Positions 17,204 to 25,805 of a stretch of 64,000 nucleotides of DNA are shown in pieces. Each line of letters opens with the position of its first letter. Positions within the stretch are counted from its first letter, which is position 1. The notes beneath the pieces were generated by a model. The model was not told where the DNA came from. It was given only the letters and a program-made list of their open reading frames with translations, and did no database searches. Source of the stretch: CAZOOK01 sp964581385 (GTDB lineage Bacteria; Pseudomonadota; Gammaproteobacteria; Nevskiales; Nevskiaceae); assembly GCA_964581385.1 (NCBI GenBank), contig CAZOOK010000005.1, forward strand, positions 124,001 to 188,000. Reading direction: 5' to 3'. The position numbers and the translations under genes are program-made.

Positions 17204-19138
17204 ATGCAGCTCATTTGCGGCGTCTATCATCTGAATGGCCGATCCGTCGCAGAGACACCGATCACGGCCATGATCGCCGCCATGGTCGAACCGCATCTGA
17301 AACCGGTTACACGTGTGTGGCAGCACAACTCGGTCGCTCTCGCAGTGCTCGATTTCCCGGCGCCCGGTCTTTCCGCGCCGCCCGCAAACTTGCCGACTGG
17401 CGAGAGCGCAACGGTGCTGGCCGCGGATCTTCGCCTTCATGAACGCCAGGAGGTATTCGACGAACTGCATCTCCACGCGGCGAATCACGTCGGCATTTCC
17501 GACGAAGCACTGACGCTGCGCGCGATCGAGCGGTGGGGTGATGATGCGGGCCCGCATCTGCTCGGCGATTTCGCCATGGCCGCATGGGATCCCGGGACGA
17601 AGCGACTCCTGTGTGCACGGGACAGTTCGGGCGTACGCCCCTTCTTCTACACCTACCGGCCAGGCGAGTTGTTTGCCTTCGCATCGCTACCGCGCGCACT
17701 GCATCAAACCGGGTTCGCAACACCCGCCTTGAACGAGGCTTTTTTTCTGGCGAGGATGGCTGCATTAGGACCCTCCCCGCAACAATCCTTGTTTCGCGAT
17801 ATTCGGCGCCTGCCTGCTGCTCATAGCCTTGTGGTCTCTCGCGATGGATTGAGCCAGCGGCGCTATTGGCACCCTACCAACACCGGAAACGGTCATCGCA
17901 GATGGACGCCAGAGGAAGCCGCCGAAGGTCTCTACGAAAGGGTTCGTCGCGCCGTAGAGTGCCGACTTCCACTTGACTCACCTGTGGCTACGCATCTCAG
18001 CGGCGGTCTTGACTCATCGGCAATCACCGTCTTGGCGGCACGCACGATGCGGGAGCGTCCTCAACCGATCCTGGCGTACTCCTTCCTAGCCACGCAACCT
18101 GTAGACATGGTGCTGCGTGACGAGCAGCCCTATGTTGACGCCGTGCTCGCTCAGGAAGCAGGGATCGTATGGACTCCCATCTATCGGGAACCGCTGAAAG
18201 ACGCCATCCGCCCACAGATAGACGTGGACCAGCCGGTTTCGATCAATATCGATCATCCGGAACAGAGAATCTGCGCTCATGCCGTTGCGAACGGCGCTTC
18301 CGTTATTCTCTCCGGCTGGGGTGGCGATGAAGGTGCGACCTTCAACGGCCGCGGAACCCTTGCTGAATCATTGTGGCGTGGGAAATGGCGTCATGCTGTC
18401 TCAGAAACTGCCGCGATAGCACGGCGAAGAAATGGGGCTCCGTTCTCTGTTTTCCGCGGCGAAGTATTACCGTATGTCCTGCCGGATATGCTGCAACGCG
18501 GCCTCGCTCGAATCAGAGGCAAGACTTTGAATGCAGCAGTCGGCATGCGGGCCGCCATTTCCCCGTTAGCCTTACGCAAAATTCCCATCAATGGACTCAA
18601 CATCGGCGCTGACGGCCGGCGTAATCGCTTCGCGCTTCTGACCAACCAACACCTTAGCCAGCGCGCAGAGGAATGGGCACTGATCGGTGCACGACACGGC
18701 GTAGCCTTCACCTTCCCAATGCTGGATCGCCGCGTGATTGAATTCGCGCTTGTACTTCCGAGCGACCTGTTCATCCGCGGTGGGTGGAAACGACGACCGT
18801 TTCGAGATGCCATGTCGTCGGTACTGCCGGAGCAGGTCTTGTGGCGGCATCAAAAGTACTCGCCTTTTCCATGCTTGGCGCTGGATCTGGCAGAAAAGCG
18901 TCACTTCGTGATAGCACGCGTGGATGAATTGCGCCAGCGCGCCCGTGTCGCGGAATTATTCGATCTCGATGCAATTGCAGACCTGATCCAAAAAAGCCCC
19001 TCGCCAGCCGAAGTCCGACGTCAAGCCATAATAGAGGATGGGAGAGGCACACAACTGACGAGCCCACATATTGCGCTGATCCGAATCCTGCAATCCGCAA
19101 CCTACATCGAACAACATCATTCTGGCACTAGGGCTTGA
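17204..19138 (+). CDS. asparagine synthetase-like lasso cyclase (McjC type)
   Basis: 644 residues from ATG 17204; the same frame is open far upstream across the ATP-grasp gene, but the family begins at MQLICGVYHLNGR. The N-terminal glutaminase-like domain lacks the catalytic Cys2 of true Asn synthetases, as in lasso cyclases. It keeps AMAAWDPGTKRLLCARDSSG followed by VRPFFY. The synthetase domain has the pyrophosphatase motif HLSGGLDSSAI (about 263-273) and ILSGWGGDEGATFNGRG. The enzyme adenylates the Glu8 side chain of the core and closes the isopeptide bond to the N-terminal amine. Glu8 as substrate is inferred from the precursor. Confidence 0.9.
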   Translation: MQLICGVYHLNGRSVAETPITAMIAAMVEPHLKPVTRVWQHNSVALAVLDFPAPGLSAPPANLPTGESATVLAADLRLHERQEVFDELHLHAANHVGISDEALTLRAIERWGDDAGPHLLGDFAMAAWDPGTKRLLCARDSSGVRPFFYTYRPGELFAFASLPRALHQTGFATPALNEAFFLARMAALGPSPQQSLFRDIRRLPAAHSLVVSRDGLSQRRYWHPTNTGNGHRRWTPEEAAEGLYERVRRAVECRLPLDSPVATHLSGGLDSSAITVLAARTMRERPQPILAYSFLATQPVDMVLRDEQPYVDAVLAQEAGIVWTPIYREPLKDAIRPQIDVDQPVSINIDHPEQRICAHAVANGASVILSGWGGDEGATFNGRGTLAESLWRGKWRHAVSETAAIARRRNGAPFSVFRGEVLPYVLPDMLQRGLARIRGKTLNAAVGMRAAISPLALRKIPINGLNIGADGRRNRFALLTNQHLSQRAEEWALIGARHGVAFTFPMLDRRVIEFALVLPSDLFIRGGWKRRPFRDAMSSVLPEQVLWRHQKYSPFPCLALDLAEKRHFVIARVDELRQRARVAELFDLDAIADLIQKSPSPAEVRRQAIIEDGRGTQLTSPHIALIRILQSATYIEQHHSGTRA

Positions 19139-19144
19139 TCCAGG

Positions 19145-19264
19145 ATGATTTACGTCAATGCTACGGATGAAGGACAGTTGCCAGAAACCGGCTATTACAG
19201 TGCGATTCTGGGAATGAGACCTCTTACATCCGCACTTGGTAGGGACAAGTGGGCTTGCTCATGA
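19145..19264 (+). CDS. possible small protein between lasso cyclase and nucleotidyltransferase
   Basis: A 39-codon frame starts 6 bases after the cyclase stop and its TGA overlaps the ATG of the nucleotidyltransferase (ATGA). The peptide begins MIYVNATDEGQLPETGYY and ends DKWACS. It has no lasso leader motif and no recognised family. The tight coupling on both sides is the only reason to list it; no strong RBS is present, so it may be chance. Confidence 0.25.
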   Translation: MIYVNATDEGQLPETGYYSAILGMRPLTSALGRDKWACS

Positions 19265-20442
19265 TCGACCAAAGTGACTTTTCGCTATTAGCGGCGGTTT
19301 CTTACTCGTTACCCGAGCTATGGCCGTTACAATTTAAAAGCATCAGCGCCGCACTCGCCGAGCAGCCATCCCCCGAAGCCTTTCTTAACCTCGTTGAACG
19401 TCATCGTGTTCCAGCACTTGCCGAGCGCGCGCTATCCAGGTACACGAATGAATCAGGACAAAGCCTGCCTTGGCTGACATCACTCCGCCCGCTTGCACAC
19501 CGTTGCCAACTGAACAATCTGCGCTATCACGCCGAACTTTTGCGGCTGCAGGCCGCATTTCGAAACGCCGAACTACCCGTGCTAGCCCTCAAAGGGACGG
19601 AGATGTCGTTACGTTTGTACGGAGATATCGGGCTTCGGCACCAAAGGGACATCGATTTGATCGTGTCTCCAAACCAGATCCCAGCTGCCTTTGATCTTTT
19701 GGAGAAATCAGGGTACGAAATAGACCTGCCATCCCACATCAGACGTTCAAATCTGTTGCGCCTGGTTCCTGCATTTGCCTATGAAATAAATTGCCGTCAT
19801 CGTCAATCGGGAATGCTCGTCGAACTTCACTGGCGCTTTGAACGTGTCAGGAACTCAAGGTACGAACCGATCTGGTGGCGGATGATGCTTTCAGAAGCGG
19901 AACGACCCTACGCGCAAATTCTTTATCTGTGCCTACACGGAACCATGCACGGTTGGAGTCGGCTGAAGTGGCTGGGAGACCTGCACGTGCTGTTCGCACG
20001 ATTACAGGAGAAAGAATGGCCAAACCTGCTCGCAGCGTCCAAAGAATTGCGTCTTGACGCAGTACTTGCAGAAGTCCTTCTGTTAATCAGTCAGGCATTC
20101 GGTTCCACTTTGAATATGGCGGAGAATGCCATCGTCGATCGTTATCATGATGAGGTAAGAAGTAACATGGGTATCGTGCTACGGCGCCTACAATTAGCCG
20201 ACGTGGAACTCACGCGCCCGAGATTGCGGCTCTTGCTGCAAAATCTCCGGTTGCAAATACACCCAGCCTCCCGTCATACGCTATACGAACGAGCGGAACA
20301 CTGGCTGAGGTCCTTGTGTTTAGGTCTGGACGATATCAAAGTCGTTCGTCTTCCAGTCGCCTTGGTGTGGCTGTATCCGTTCATTCGGCCTTTCAGATAT
20401 CTCCGCCTTTACTTACATCGACAACGAGCAGGTATTGCGTAG
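19261..20442 (+). CDS. nucleotidyltransferase family protein (NTP_transf_5 type)
   Basis: About 393 residues from ATG 19261 (a GTG at 19249 is also possible). The motif LALKGTEMSLRLYGDIGLRH then RDIDLIV (about 108-137) is the signature of PF14907 nucleotidyltransferases, with the Asp pair in DIDL as metal ligands. Members occur in lasso clusters with an HprK-like kinase; in the pseudomycoidin system the homologous protein was linked to further modification of the phosphorylated C-terminus. It closes the lasso operon, and a 106-base gap separates it from the polysaccharide locus. Confidence 0.85.
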   Translation: MIDQSDFSLLAAVSYSLPELWPLQFKSISAALAEQPSPEAFLNLVERHRVPALAERALSRYTNESGQSLPWLTSLRPLAHRCQLNNLRYHAELLRLQAAFRNAELPVLALKGTEMSLRLYGDIGLRHQRDIDLIVSPNQIPAAFDLLEKSGYEIDLPSHIRRSNLLRLVPAFAYEINCRHRQSGMLVELHWRFERVRNSRYEPIWWRMMLSEAERPYAQILYLCLHGTMHGWSRLKWLGDLHVLFARLQEKEWPNLLAASKELRLDAVLAEVLLLISQAFGSTLNMAENAIVDRYHDEVRSNMGIVLRRLQLADVELTRPRLRLLLQNLRLQIHPASRHTLYERAEHWLRSLCLGLDDIKVVRLPVALVWLYPFIRPFRYLRLYLHRQRAGIA

Positions 20443-20548
20443 GCCTAAAGAACGAGTCTCAAGAAACACACTGACCTACCCTGGAACTGATCGGCACACG
20501 CGATTCGTGTGATCGGCGTGGGAATCAAATATTAGGAAGTAAGGGAAA

Positions 20549-21505
20549 ATGAGAAATTATAGTCTCCGCAAGCGCATCCTCATTACCGGTGGCGCCGGAT
20601 TCCTTGGGTCACACCTTTGCGAACGTCTTCTTGAAGAGGGGCACGATGTTCTTTGTGTAGACAATTTTTTTACTGGTACCAGAGAAAATGTATATCATTT
20701 GTTGCAAAAACCAAATTTTGAGTTAATGCGTCATGATGTGACTTTTCCCTTATATGTGGAAGTCGACGAAATCTTCAACTTGGCTTGCCCTGCTGCACCC
20801 ATCCACTATCAGCATGATCCGGTGCAAACCACCAAAACAAGCGTACACGGCGCAATTAACATGCTCGGCCTCGCCAAGCGAACCGGCGCCAAGATACTTC
20901 AAGCGTCGACGAGCGAAGTATATGGAGACCCTGAAGTTCATCCACAGCCTGAATCCTATTGGGGAAAGGTCAACCCAATCGGCTCCCGCAGTTGTTACGA
21001 CGAAGGGAAGCGGTGTGCTGAAACTCTTTTTTTTGACTATTGGCGTCAGCACGCTATCCCAATAAAGGTCGTACGCATTTTCAACACGTATGGTCCCCGC
21101 ATGCACCCAAATGATGGTCGAGTCGTCAGCAACTTTATCGTTCAGGCGCTTCGAGGGGAGGACATCACGATCTACGGTGACGGTTCGCAAACCAGAAGCT
21201 TCTGCTACGTCGATGATCTCGTCGATGGATTTATACGCATGATGGCTTCTCCTTCCTCCTTCGTGGGCCCCGTAAACATGGGCAATCCGGGAGAGTTCAC
21301 TATGCTCGAGCTGGCTGAGACGGCGCTTCGACTGACCAAATCACGCAGTAAACTCCGCTTCATGCCGCTACCTCAAGACGATCCGAAACAGCGGAAGCCT
21401 GACATCTCACTAGCAAAGGAACAGCTTGGCTGGGCTCCCACCATCCCGCTGGATGTTGGACTTCCCCGCACCATCGCTTATTTCCGCGGACTTCTTGGCA
21501 AGTAA
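20549..21505 (+). CDS. UDP-glucuronate decarboxylase (UDP-xylose synthase)
   Basis: 318 residues, an extended SDR enzyme. It has the NAD motif ITGGAGFLGSHLCERLL (about 12-28), LACPAAPIHYQHDP, catalytic STSEVYG, and Tyr-Xaa3-Lys in SCYDEGKRCAE. The ACPAAP...SRSCYDEGKR combination is specific for UXS, which converts UDP-glucuronate to UDP-xylose. No UDP-glucose dehydrogenase is in the window, so UDP-GlcA must come from elsewhere. The first 150 bases are markedly AT-rich compared with the flanks, suggesting separate origin. It is the first gene of the polysaccharide part, 2 bases before the next gene. Confidence 0.9.
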   Translation: MRNYSLRKRILITGGAGFLGSHLCERLLEEGHDVLCVDNFFTGTRENVYHLLQKPNFELMRHDVTFPLYVEVDEIFNLACPAAPIHYQHDPVQTTKTSVHGAINMLGLAKRTGAKILQASTSEVYGDPEVHPQPESYWGKVNPIGSRSCYDEGKRCAETLFFDYWRQHAIPIKVVRIFNTYGPRMHPNDGRVVSNFIVQALRGEDITIYGDGSQTRSFCYVDDLVDGFIRMMASPSSFVGPVNMGNPGEFTMLELAETALRLTKSRSKLRFMPLPQDDPKQRKPDISLAKEQLGWAPTIPLDVGLPRTIAYFRGLLGK

Positions 21506-21507
21506 TA

Positions 21508-22194
21508 ATGCGCTATTTGGCAATAATCCCGGCGCGCGGTGGATCAAAAGGCGTGCCTGGAAAAAACATCCGGGAAATCGCAGGTAAGCCGCTCATTGCG
21601 TGGAGCATTGAACAGGCCAAATGCGTGCCGGAGATCGATCATGTGGTGGTTTCCACCGATAGCGATCTTATCGCAGATATTGCACACCGACATGGCGCAG
21701 AAGTTCCCTTCATGCGCCCGGCCACGCTGGCCGAAGACAGTACAGCAACAGAACCCGTACTTTTGCATGCTTTGAGCTGGTATGAGGAAAACGCACATGC
21801 ACCGGATGCCGTTATCCTTCTGCAGCCGACCTCACCCATGCGCCGCCCCGGCTCATTGGCGCTGGCCATCGCGAAATTTGAAAGCGAACGCGCGGATTCA
21901 TTGTTGAGCGTCTGCGAAAATCATCACTTCTTTTGGACGGATTCCCTGCAGCCACGGGCACTCTATGACTATCAGAATCGGCCGCGACGTCAGGATATAA
22001 AGCCGGAAAATCGTTGGTTTCGCGAAAATGGTTCGATTTATATCACTCGCACGGAGATTCTCCGTAAACATAAAAACCGACTGGGTGGAAAAATTTCAAT
22101 GTTCGTGATGAGCGAAGAGGAGGGCTGGGAAATCGACAGCCTAGCTGATTTCGCAATCGTTTCAGCTCTTATGTTGGAAATACAAGTGCCATGA
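21508..22194 (+). CDS. CMP-nonulosonate (acylneuraminate) cytidylyltransferase, copy 1
   Basis: 228 residues. The N-terminus AIIPARGGSKGVPGKNIREI is the CTP-binding signature of the NeuA/PseF/LegF family, followed by DHVVVSTDSD and LLQPTSPMR. It activates a nine-carbon keto sugar (sialic, pseudaminic or legionaminic type) with CTP. It overlaps the fused synthase downstream by 4 bases (ATGA), so the two probably act on the same sugar. The precise sugar cannot be decided from sequence alone. Confidence 0.9.
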   Translation: MRYLAIIPARGGSKGVPGKNIREIAGKPLIAWSIEQAKCVPEIDHVVVSTDSDLIADIAHRHGAEVPFMRPATLAEDSTATEPVLLHALSWYEENAHAPDAVILLQPTSPMRRPGSLALAIAKFESERADSLLSVCENHHFFWTDSLQPRALYDYQNRPRRQDIKPENRWFRENGSIYITRTEILRKHKNRLGGKISMFVMSEEEGWEIDSLADFAIVSALMLEIQVP

Positions 22195-24437
22195 TCATCG
22201 AACGCAATCTGTCGAAGTTCATCGTTTTCTCCGAAGATAGCCTGCTAAATGCATTACGCAGGATCAGTGAGAACAAAAGTCGTCTCGTGTTCTCGGTAAC
22301 GGAAAAGGGTGAGCTGGAGGGAATTCTTACCGACGGCGATTTTCGGCGTTGGTTGCTAGCCGGCAATCAAATAAATCTAGATGTTCCGGTGAGCGCGGTT
22401 AGTAACAAGGATCTTTTTTACATGCCGAGTGAGGCTACTCATGAGGAAATCGAGAGTGCGTTCAGCGAACGCATTACGGTGGTACCTCTTGTCGACAGAT
22501 ATCGGCACTTGGTCGCAATCGCGCAGCGCCAGCCCGCCGAATTCCGGATTGGCGATTTTGTTATCGCCCCCGATAAGCCAGCATTCCTAATCGCCGAAAT
22601 CGGCAATAATCACAACGGAAGCATTGATCTGGCACGTCGCTTAGTTGATGAAGCCGTCGCCGCTGGTGCTGATTGCGCCAAGTTTCAATTGCGCAATATG
22701 CGCCAGCTCTATCGCAATGCTGGAAACGCATCCGACACGAGTGAGGATCTTGGGGCTCAGTACACTCTCGATTTGCTTGCCCGCTTTCAGCTGAGCATCG
22801 AGAACATGTTTTTGGTGTTCGACTACTGCAAGAGCAAGGGGATTCTTCCCTTGTGTACACCATGGGATAAGGAAAGTCTCGAGGCACTTGATCGTTACGG
22901 CATGCCGGCCTTCAAGCTGGCATCGGCGGATCTCACTAACCACGATCTTCTCGATGCCATGGCACGGACCGGCAAGCCGCTCATTTGCTCCACCGGCATG
23001 TCAAATGAATCTGAAATCGTTGATGCAGTGCGCATTTTGCGCCGCCTCAATGCCAAATTCGTCTTACTGCACTGCAACTCCACATACCCAGCACCATTCA
23101 AAGATATTCATCTCAGCTATCTCGAGAGGCTTAAGCAGATTGGGGATTGTCCGGTTGGCTATTCTGGACACGAACGCGGCATTTCTGTGGCAATAGCCGC
23201 CGTGGCCAAGGGAGCAAGGGTCGTTGAGAAGCATTTCACACTAGACCGCAACATGGAAGGCAACGACCATCGCGTCAGCCTGCTGCCCGAGGAATTTCGA
23301 GCAATGGTTCAAGGTATCCGGGAGGTAGAGCTATCGATGGGCACGAAGGATATCCGTCGAGTGACCCAAGGCGAGATGATGAATCGCGAGGTGCTGGCCA
23401 AGAGTCTGATGATTAATCGCCCTCTCCGTGCTGGCGGGATCATTACTGCGGAAATGATTGAGGTGAGAAGCCCGGGCAAAGGCTTATCCCCTTATCGCAA
23501 AGTGGAACTTTTGGATAAGCCGGCAAAACGCGATTTCAAGGCCGGCGATTTTTTCTATCCTTCTGATGTTGATGCACAACGGGTGGAGGTTCGTCAATAT
23601 AAATTTTCTCGCCCATTTGGGATACCCGTTCGCTATCACGATCTTGCGAAGATGGCGGGGATGTCCAACTTTGATTTGCTCGAATTCCATTTGAGCTATA
23701 AGGATATGGAGGAAGCTCCTGAGAAATTTTTTTCAGCTCCATTAAATCTCGACCTGGCTGTTCACAGTCCGGAGCTATTTTCTGGTGATCATGTCATGGA
23801 CCTCTGCTCGACGGATCCCATATATCGGGAAAGATCGATCGTCGAACTGCAGCGAGTTATCGATCTCACCCGACGTCTGAAGCCTTTCTTCAAGCGCGCT
23901 CGCAAGCCCTTCGTTATCATCAACGCGGGGGGATTTACGCCAGACGGCTTTATCCCAGAAGGCGCACGTGCAAGCTTGTATGAGTTGATTGCTGATAGTT
24001 TGGCGAAAGTAAACCAGGAGGGCGTCGAAATCATCTTCCAAACAATGCCGCCATTCCCATGGCATTTCGGCGGCCAGCGCTATCACAACCTGTTCATGAC
24101 TGCCGAGGACATAGAGCGGTTCTGTAATCGCTACAAATGCCGTATTTGTCTTGACATCTCGCATTCTCAGCTCGCCTGCAATCATTTTGGCTTGTCGTTC
24201 CGTGATTTTCTTGAGCGAGTTGGCGAATATTCGGCTCATCTGCACATCGTTGACGCCGAGGGTGTGGATGGCGAGGGCTTGCAGATCGCCGACGGCAAAG
24301 TAGATTTCGGCATGGTCGCTGATACTCTCAATAGAAAAGCGCCCAAAGCATCTTTCATTCCCGAAATCTGGCAGGGGCACAAAAACGACGGCGAAGGATT
24401 CTGGATAGCGCTCGATCGGCTTGAGCGATGGTTCTGA
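22191..24437 (+). CDS. trifunctional fusion: CBS pair - nonulosonate (NeuB-type) synthase - SAF - TIM-barrel sugar isomerase-like
   Basis: 748 residues. Residues about 8-112 form a CBS pair (GILTDGDFRRWLL), 120-400 a NeuB synthase (AEIGNNHNGSIDLARRLV, STGMSNESEI, LLHCNSTYPAPF, GYSGHERGI, EKHFTLDRNMEGNDH), and 405-465 a SAF/antifreeze-like domain (RPLRAGGIITAEMI). The remainder (about 471-748) is a xylose-isomerase-like TIM barrel (KFSRPFGIPVRYHDLAKM, ICLDISHSQLACNHFG, HLHIVDAEGVDGEG). The synthase condenses phosphoenolpyruvate with a six-carbon amino sugar. The CBS pair may be a nucleotide sensor and the barrel may isomerise or epimerise a sugar; both are inference. It overlaps the cytidylyltransferase upstream by 4 bases. 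Confidence 0.85.
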   Translation: MIIERNLSKFIVFSEDSLLNALRRISENKSRLVFSVTEKGELEGILTDGDFRRWLLAGNQINLDVPVSAVSNKDLFYMPSEATHEEIESAFSERITVVPLVDRYRHLVAIAQRQPAEFRIGDFVIAPDKPAFLIAEIGNNHNGSIDLARRLVDEAVAAGADCAKFQLRNMRQLYRNAGNASDTSEDLGAQYTLDLLARFQLSIENMFLVFDYCKSKGILPLCTPWDKESLEALDRYGMPAFKLASADLTNHDLLDAMARTGKPLICSTGMSNESEIVDAVRILRRLNAKFVLLHCNSTYPAPFKDIHLSYLERLKQIGDCPVGYSGHERGISVAIAAVAKGARVVEKHFTLDRNMEGNDHRVSLLPEEFRAMVQGIREVELSMGTKDIRRVTQGEMMNREVLAKSLMINRPLRAGGIITAEMIEVRSPGKGLSPYRKVELLDKPAKRDFKAGDFFYPSDVDAQRVEVRQYKFSRPFGIPVRYHDLAKMAGMSNFDLLEFHLSYKDMEEAPEKFFSAPLNLDLAVHSPELFSGDHVMDLCSTDPIYRERSIVELQRVIDLTRRLKPFFKRARKPFVIINAGGFTPDGFIPEGARASLYELIADSLAKVNQEGVEIIFQTMPPFPWHFGGQRYHNLFMTAEDIERFCNRYKCRICLDISHSQLACNHFGLSFRDFLERVGEYSAHLHIVDAEGVDGEGLQIADGKVDFGMVADTLNRKAPKASFIPEIWQGHKNDGEGFWIALDRLERWF

Positions 24438-24516
24438 GGAATAGAGGGTCTTGCATATCGTGATATCGACACCGGCTCGATTAATTCAGCATCGCTTATC
24501 TTCCTATTGAACCACC

Positions 24517-24633
24517 ATGAGAATATTACTCGATACGGTCCATGATAGTCGTATCTATGCTAATGATATCCACGAAGGAATGCATAGCGGTACGCCAAAT
24601 CTGAAAATTAACTTGCAGCTATATTCGTCATGA
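24517..24633 (+). CDS. possible short ORF before the second cytidylyltransferase
   Basis: A 38-codon frame (starting MRILLDTVHDSRIYAND) occupies most of the 192-base gap, and its TGA overlaps the ATG of the next gene (ATGA). No family is recognised and no strong RBS precedes it. It could be the remnant of a longer gene or simply a leader for translational coupling. Confidence 0.2.
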   Translation: MRILLDTVHDSRIYANDIHEGMHSGTPNLKINLQLYSS

Positions 24634-25325
24634 TCACTATTGCCAGTATTTGCGCCCGCGGCGGCTCTACCGGCTTACCGCGTAAGAACATAAAGATGCT
24701 GCACGGTCGCCCATTGATAGTCCATACGATCGCCCAAGCTTTGGCTTGTCCACGCATCGACCGCGTTTTCGTATCCACTGACGATCGTGAAATTGCCGAT
24801 GTCGCGCGAGCTGCTGGCGCGGAAGTGCCCTTTCTGCGACCTGTCGAGTTAGCAACCAACACTGCGCCGAAATTACCGGTGATCGCACACTTGGTAGGCG
24901 AGGTGGAGCGGATGGGAGTAACTGTAACTCGCATCATTGATCTTGATCCAACTTCGCCATTGCGCATGCAAGACGATATAAACGCATGCATCGATTTGCT
25001 TGATGCGGAAACTGACGTTGTAATCACTGGCTATCGTGCAGAGAAAAACCCGTATTTCAATATGGTGGAGGAAAAGTCGGGCGGTAACATCGGCCTGGTC
25101 AAGAGCGTGCCCGGCGGCATCTTTGCGCGCCAGCAGGCGCCAATCGTGTACGCGATGAACGGGTCGGTTTATGTATGGCACCGTCATACACTGGACAAGG
25201 GTCTTTGGGGTGGCAGCGTGAAGCTGCATGTAATGCCACGCGAACGTTCGATCGATATAGATACACCAATCGATTTTAGATTGGTCGAGCAGCTAATGGC
25301 CGAGAACATAGGAGCGAGCACATAA
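24630..25325 (+). CDS. CMP-nonulosonate cytidylyltransferase, copy 2
   Basis: 231 residues, same family as the copy at 21.5 kb but clearly diverged. It has ASICARGGSTGLPRKNIKML, VFVSTDDREIADVARAAGA, and DLDPTSPLRMQDDI. The PRKN variant of the PGKN motif is common among LegF/PtmB-like enzymes. It precedes a set that resembles a complete legionaminate pathway (synthase, 2-epimerase, acetyltransferase, aminotransferase), so it probably makes the CMP-activated form of that product. Confidence 0.88.
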   Translation: MITIASICARGGSTGLPRKNIKMLHGRPLIVHTIAQALACPRIDRVFVSTDDREIADVARAAGAEVPFLRPVELATNTAPKLPVIAHLVGEVERMGVTVTRIIDLDPTSPLRMQDDINACIDLLDAETDVVITGYRAEKNPYFNMVEEKSGGNIGLVKSVPGGIFARQQAPIVYAMNGSVYVWHRHTLDKGLWGGSVKLHVMPRERSIDIDTPIDFRLVEQLMAENIGAST

Positions 25326-25433
25326 ACATCACAAATGCCGCCGGTCAAAGATATCAAGCAGTAAGCAATGTACCTTCCTCGCTTATAATTAGTTATCGGG
25401 ACATCCCCTGGAAGTCCAGTATATGAATGTTAA

Positions 25434-25805
25434 GTGTGTGCCGCTGGTTTAAAAGCCTTCAGAGCAGCTGTCGCTGAGAGTAGCAAGGACCGTATCATTA
25501 ATACCTTCGGAAATTTCGGGTACGAAAGGTGGGCTAGCAGCCTCACTCAGGTTGGAATACGGCAGATCGTCCACATTGAGCCGACGCTCGAGTTGTTCAA
25601 CCGACAGTCGCCAAAAATTTGGGCGGCCGCTGCGTATCTATGGCAACAGGACTATCAGCGCATGCTGGTGAGTTCGATCAGAACACTGGAACACGATCAA
25701 CTCATGCGGGCAATTGCAGCGCAGCGGTTACATTTCGCACCGACCTACAGAAATGATCCGGTCGTCATTGTCTGGGAACCTACCCAACAGGAATCAGCGT
25801 TGTGA
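25434..25805 (+). CDS. unrecognised protein or C-terminal gene remnant
   Basis: 123 residues from a GTG immediately after an in-frame stop, ending 4 bases inside the next gene. The composition is that of a real soluble protein (INTFGNFGYERWASSLTQ, RTLEHDQLMRAIAAQRLHF, TYRNDPVVIVWEP), and the ending looks like the C-terminal strand of a larger alpha/beta enzyme. There is no plausible domain start, and the 108 bases upstream are AT-rich with stops in this frame. I therefore suspect a gene that lost its 5' part. Function unknown. Confidence 0.5.
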   Translation: MCAAGLKAFRAAVAESSKDRIINTFGNFGYERWASSLTQVGIRQIVHIEPTLELFNRQSPKIWAAAAYLWQQDYQRMLVSSIRTLEHDQLMRAIAAQRLHFAPTYRNDPVVIVWEPTQQESAL

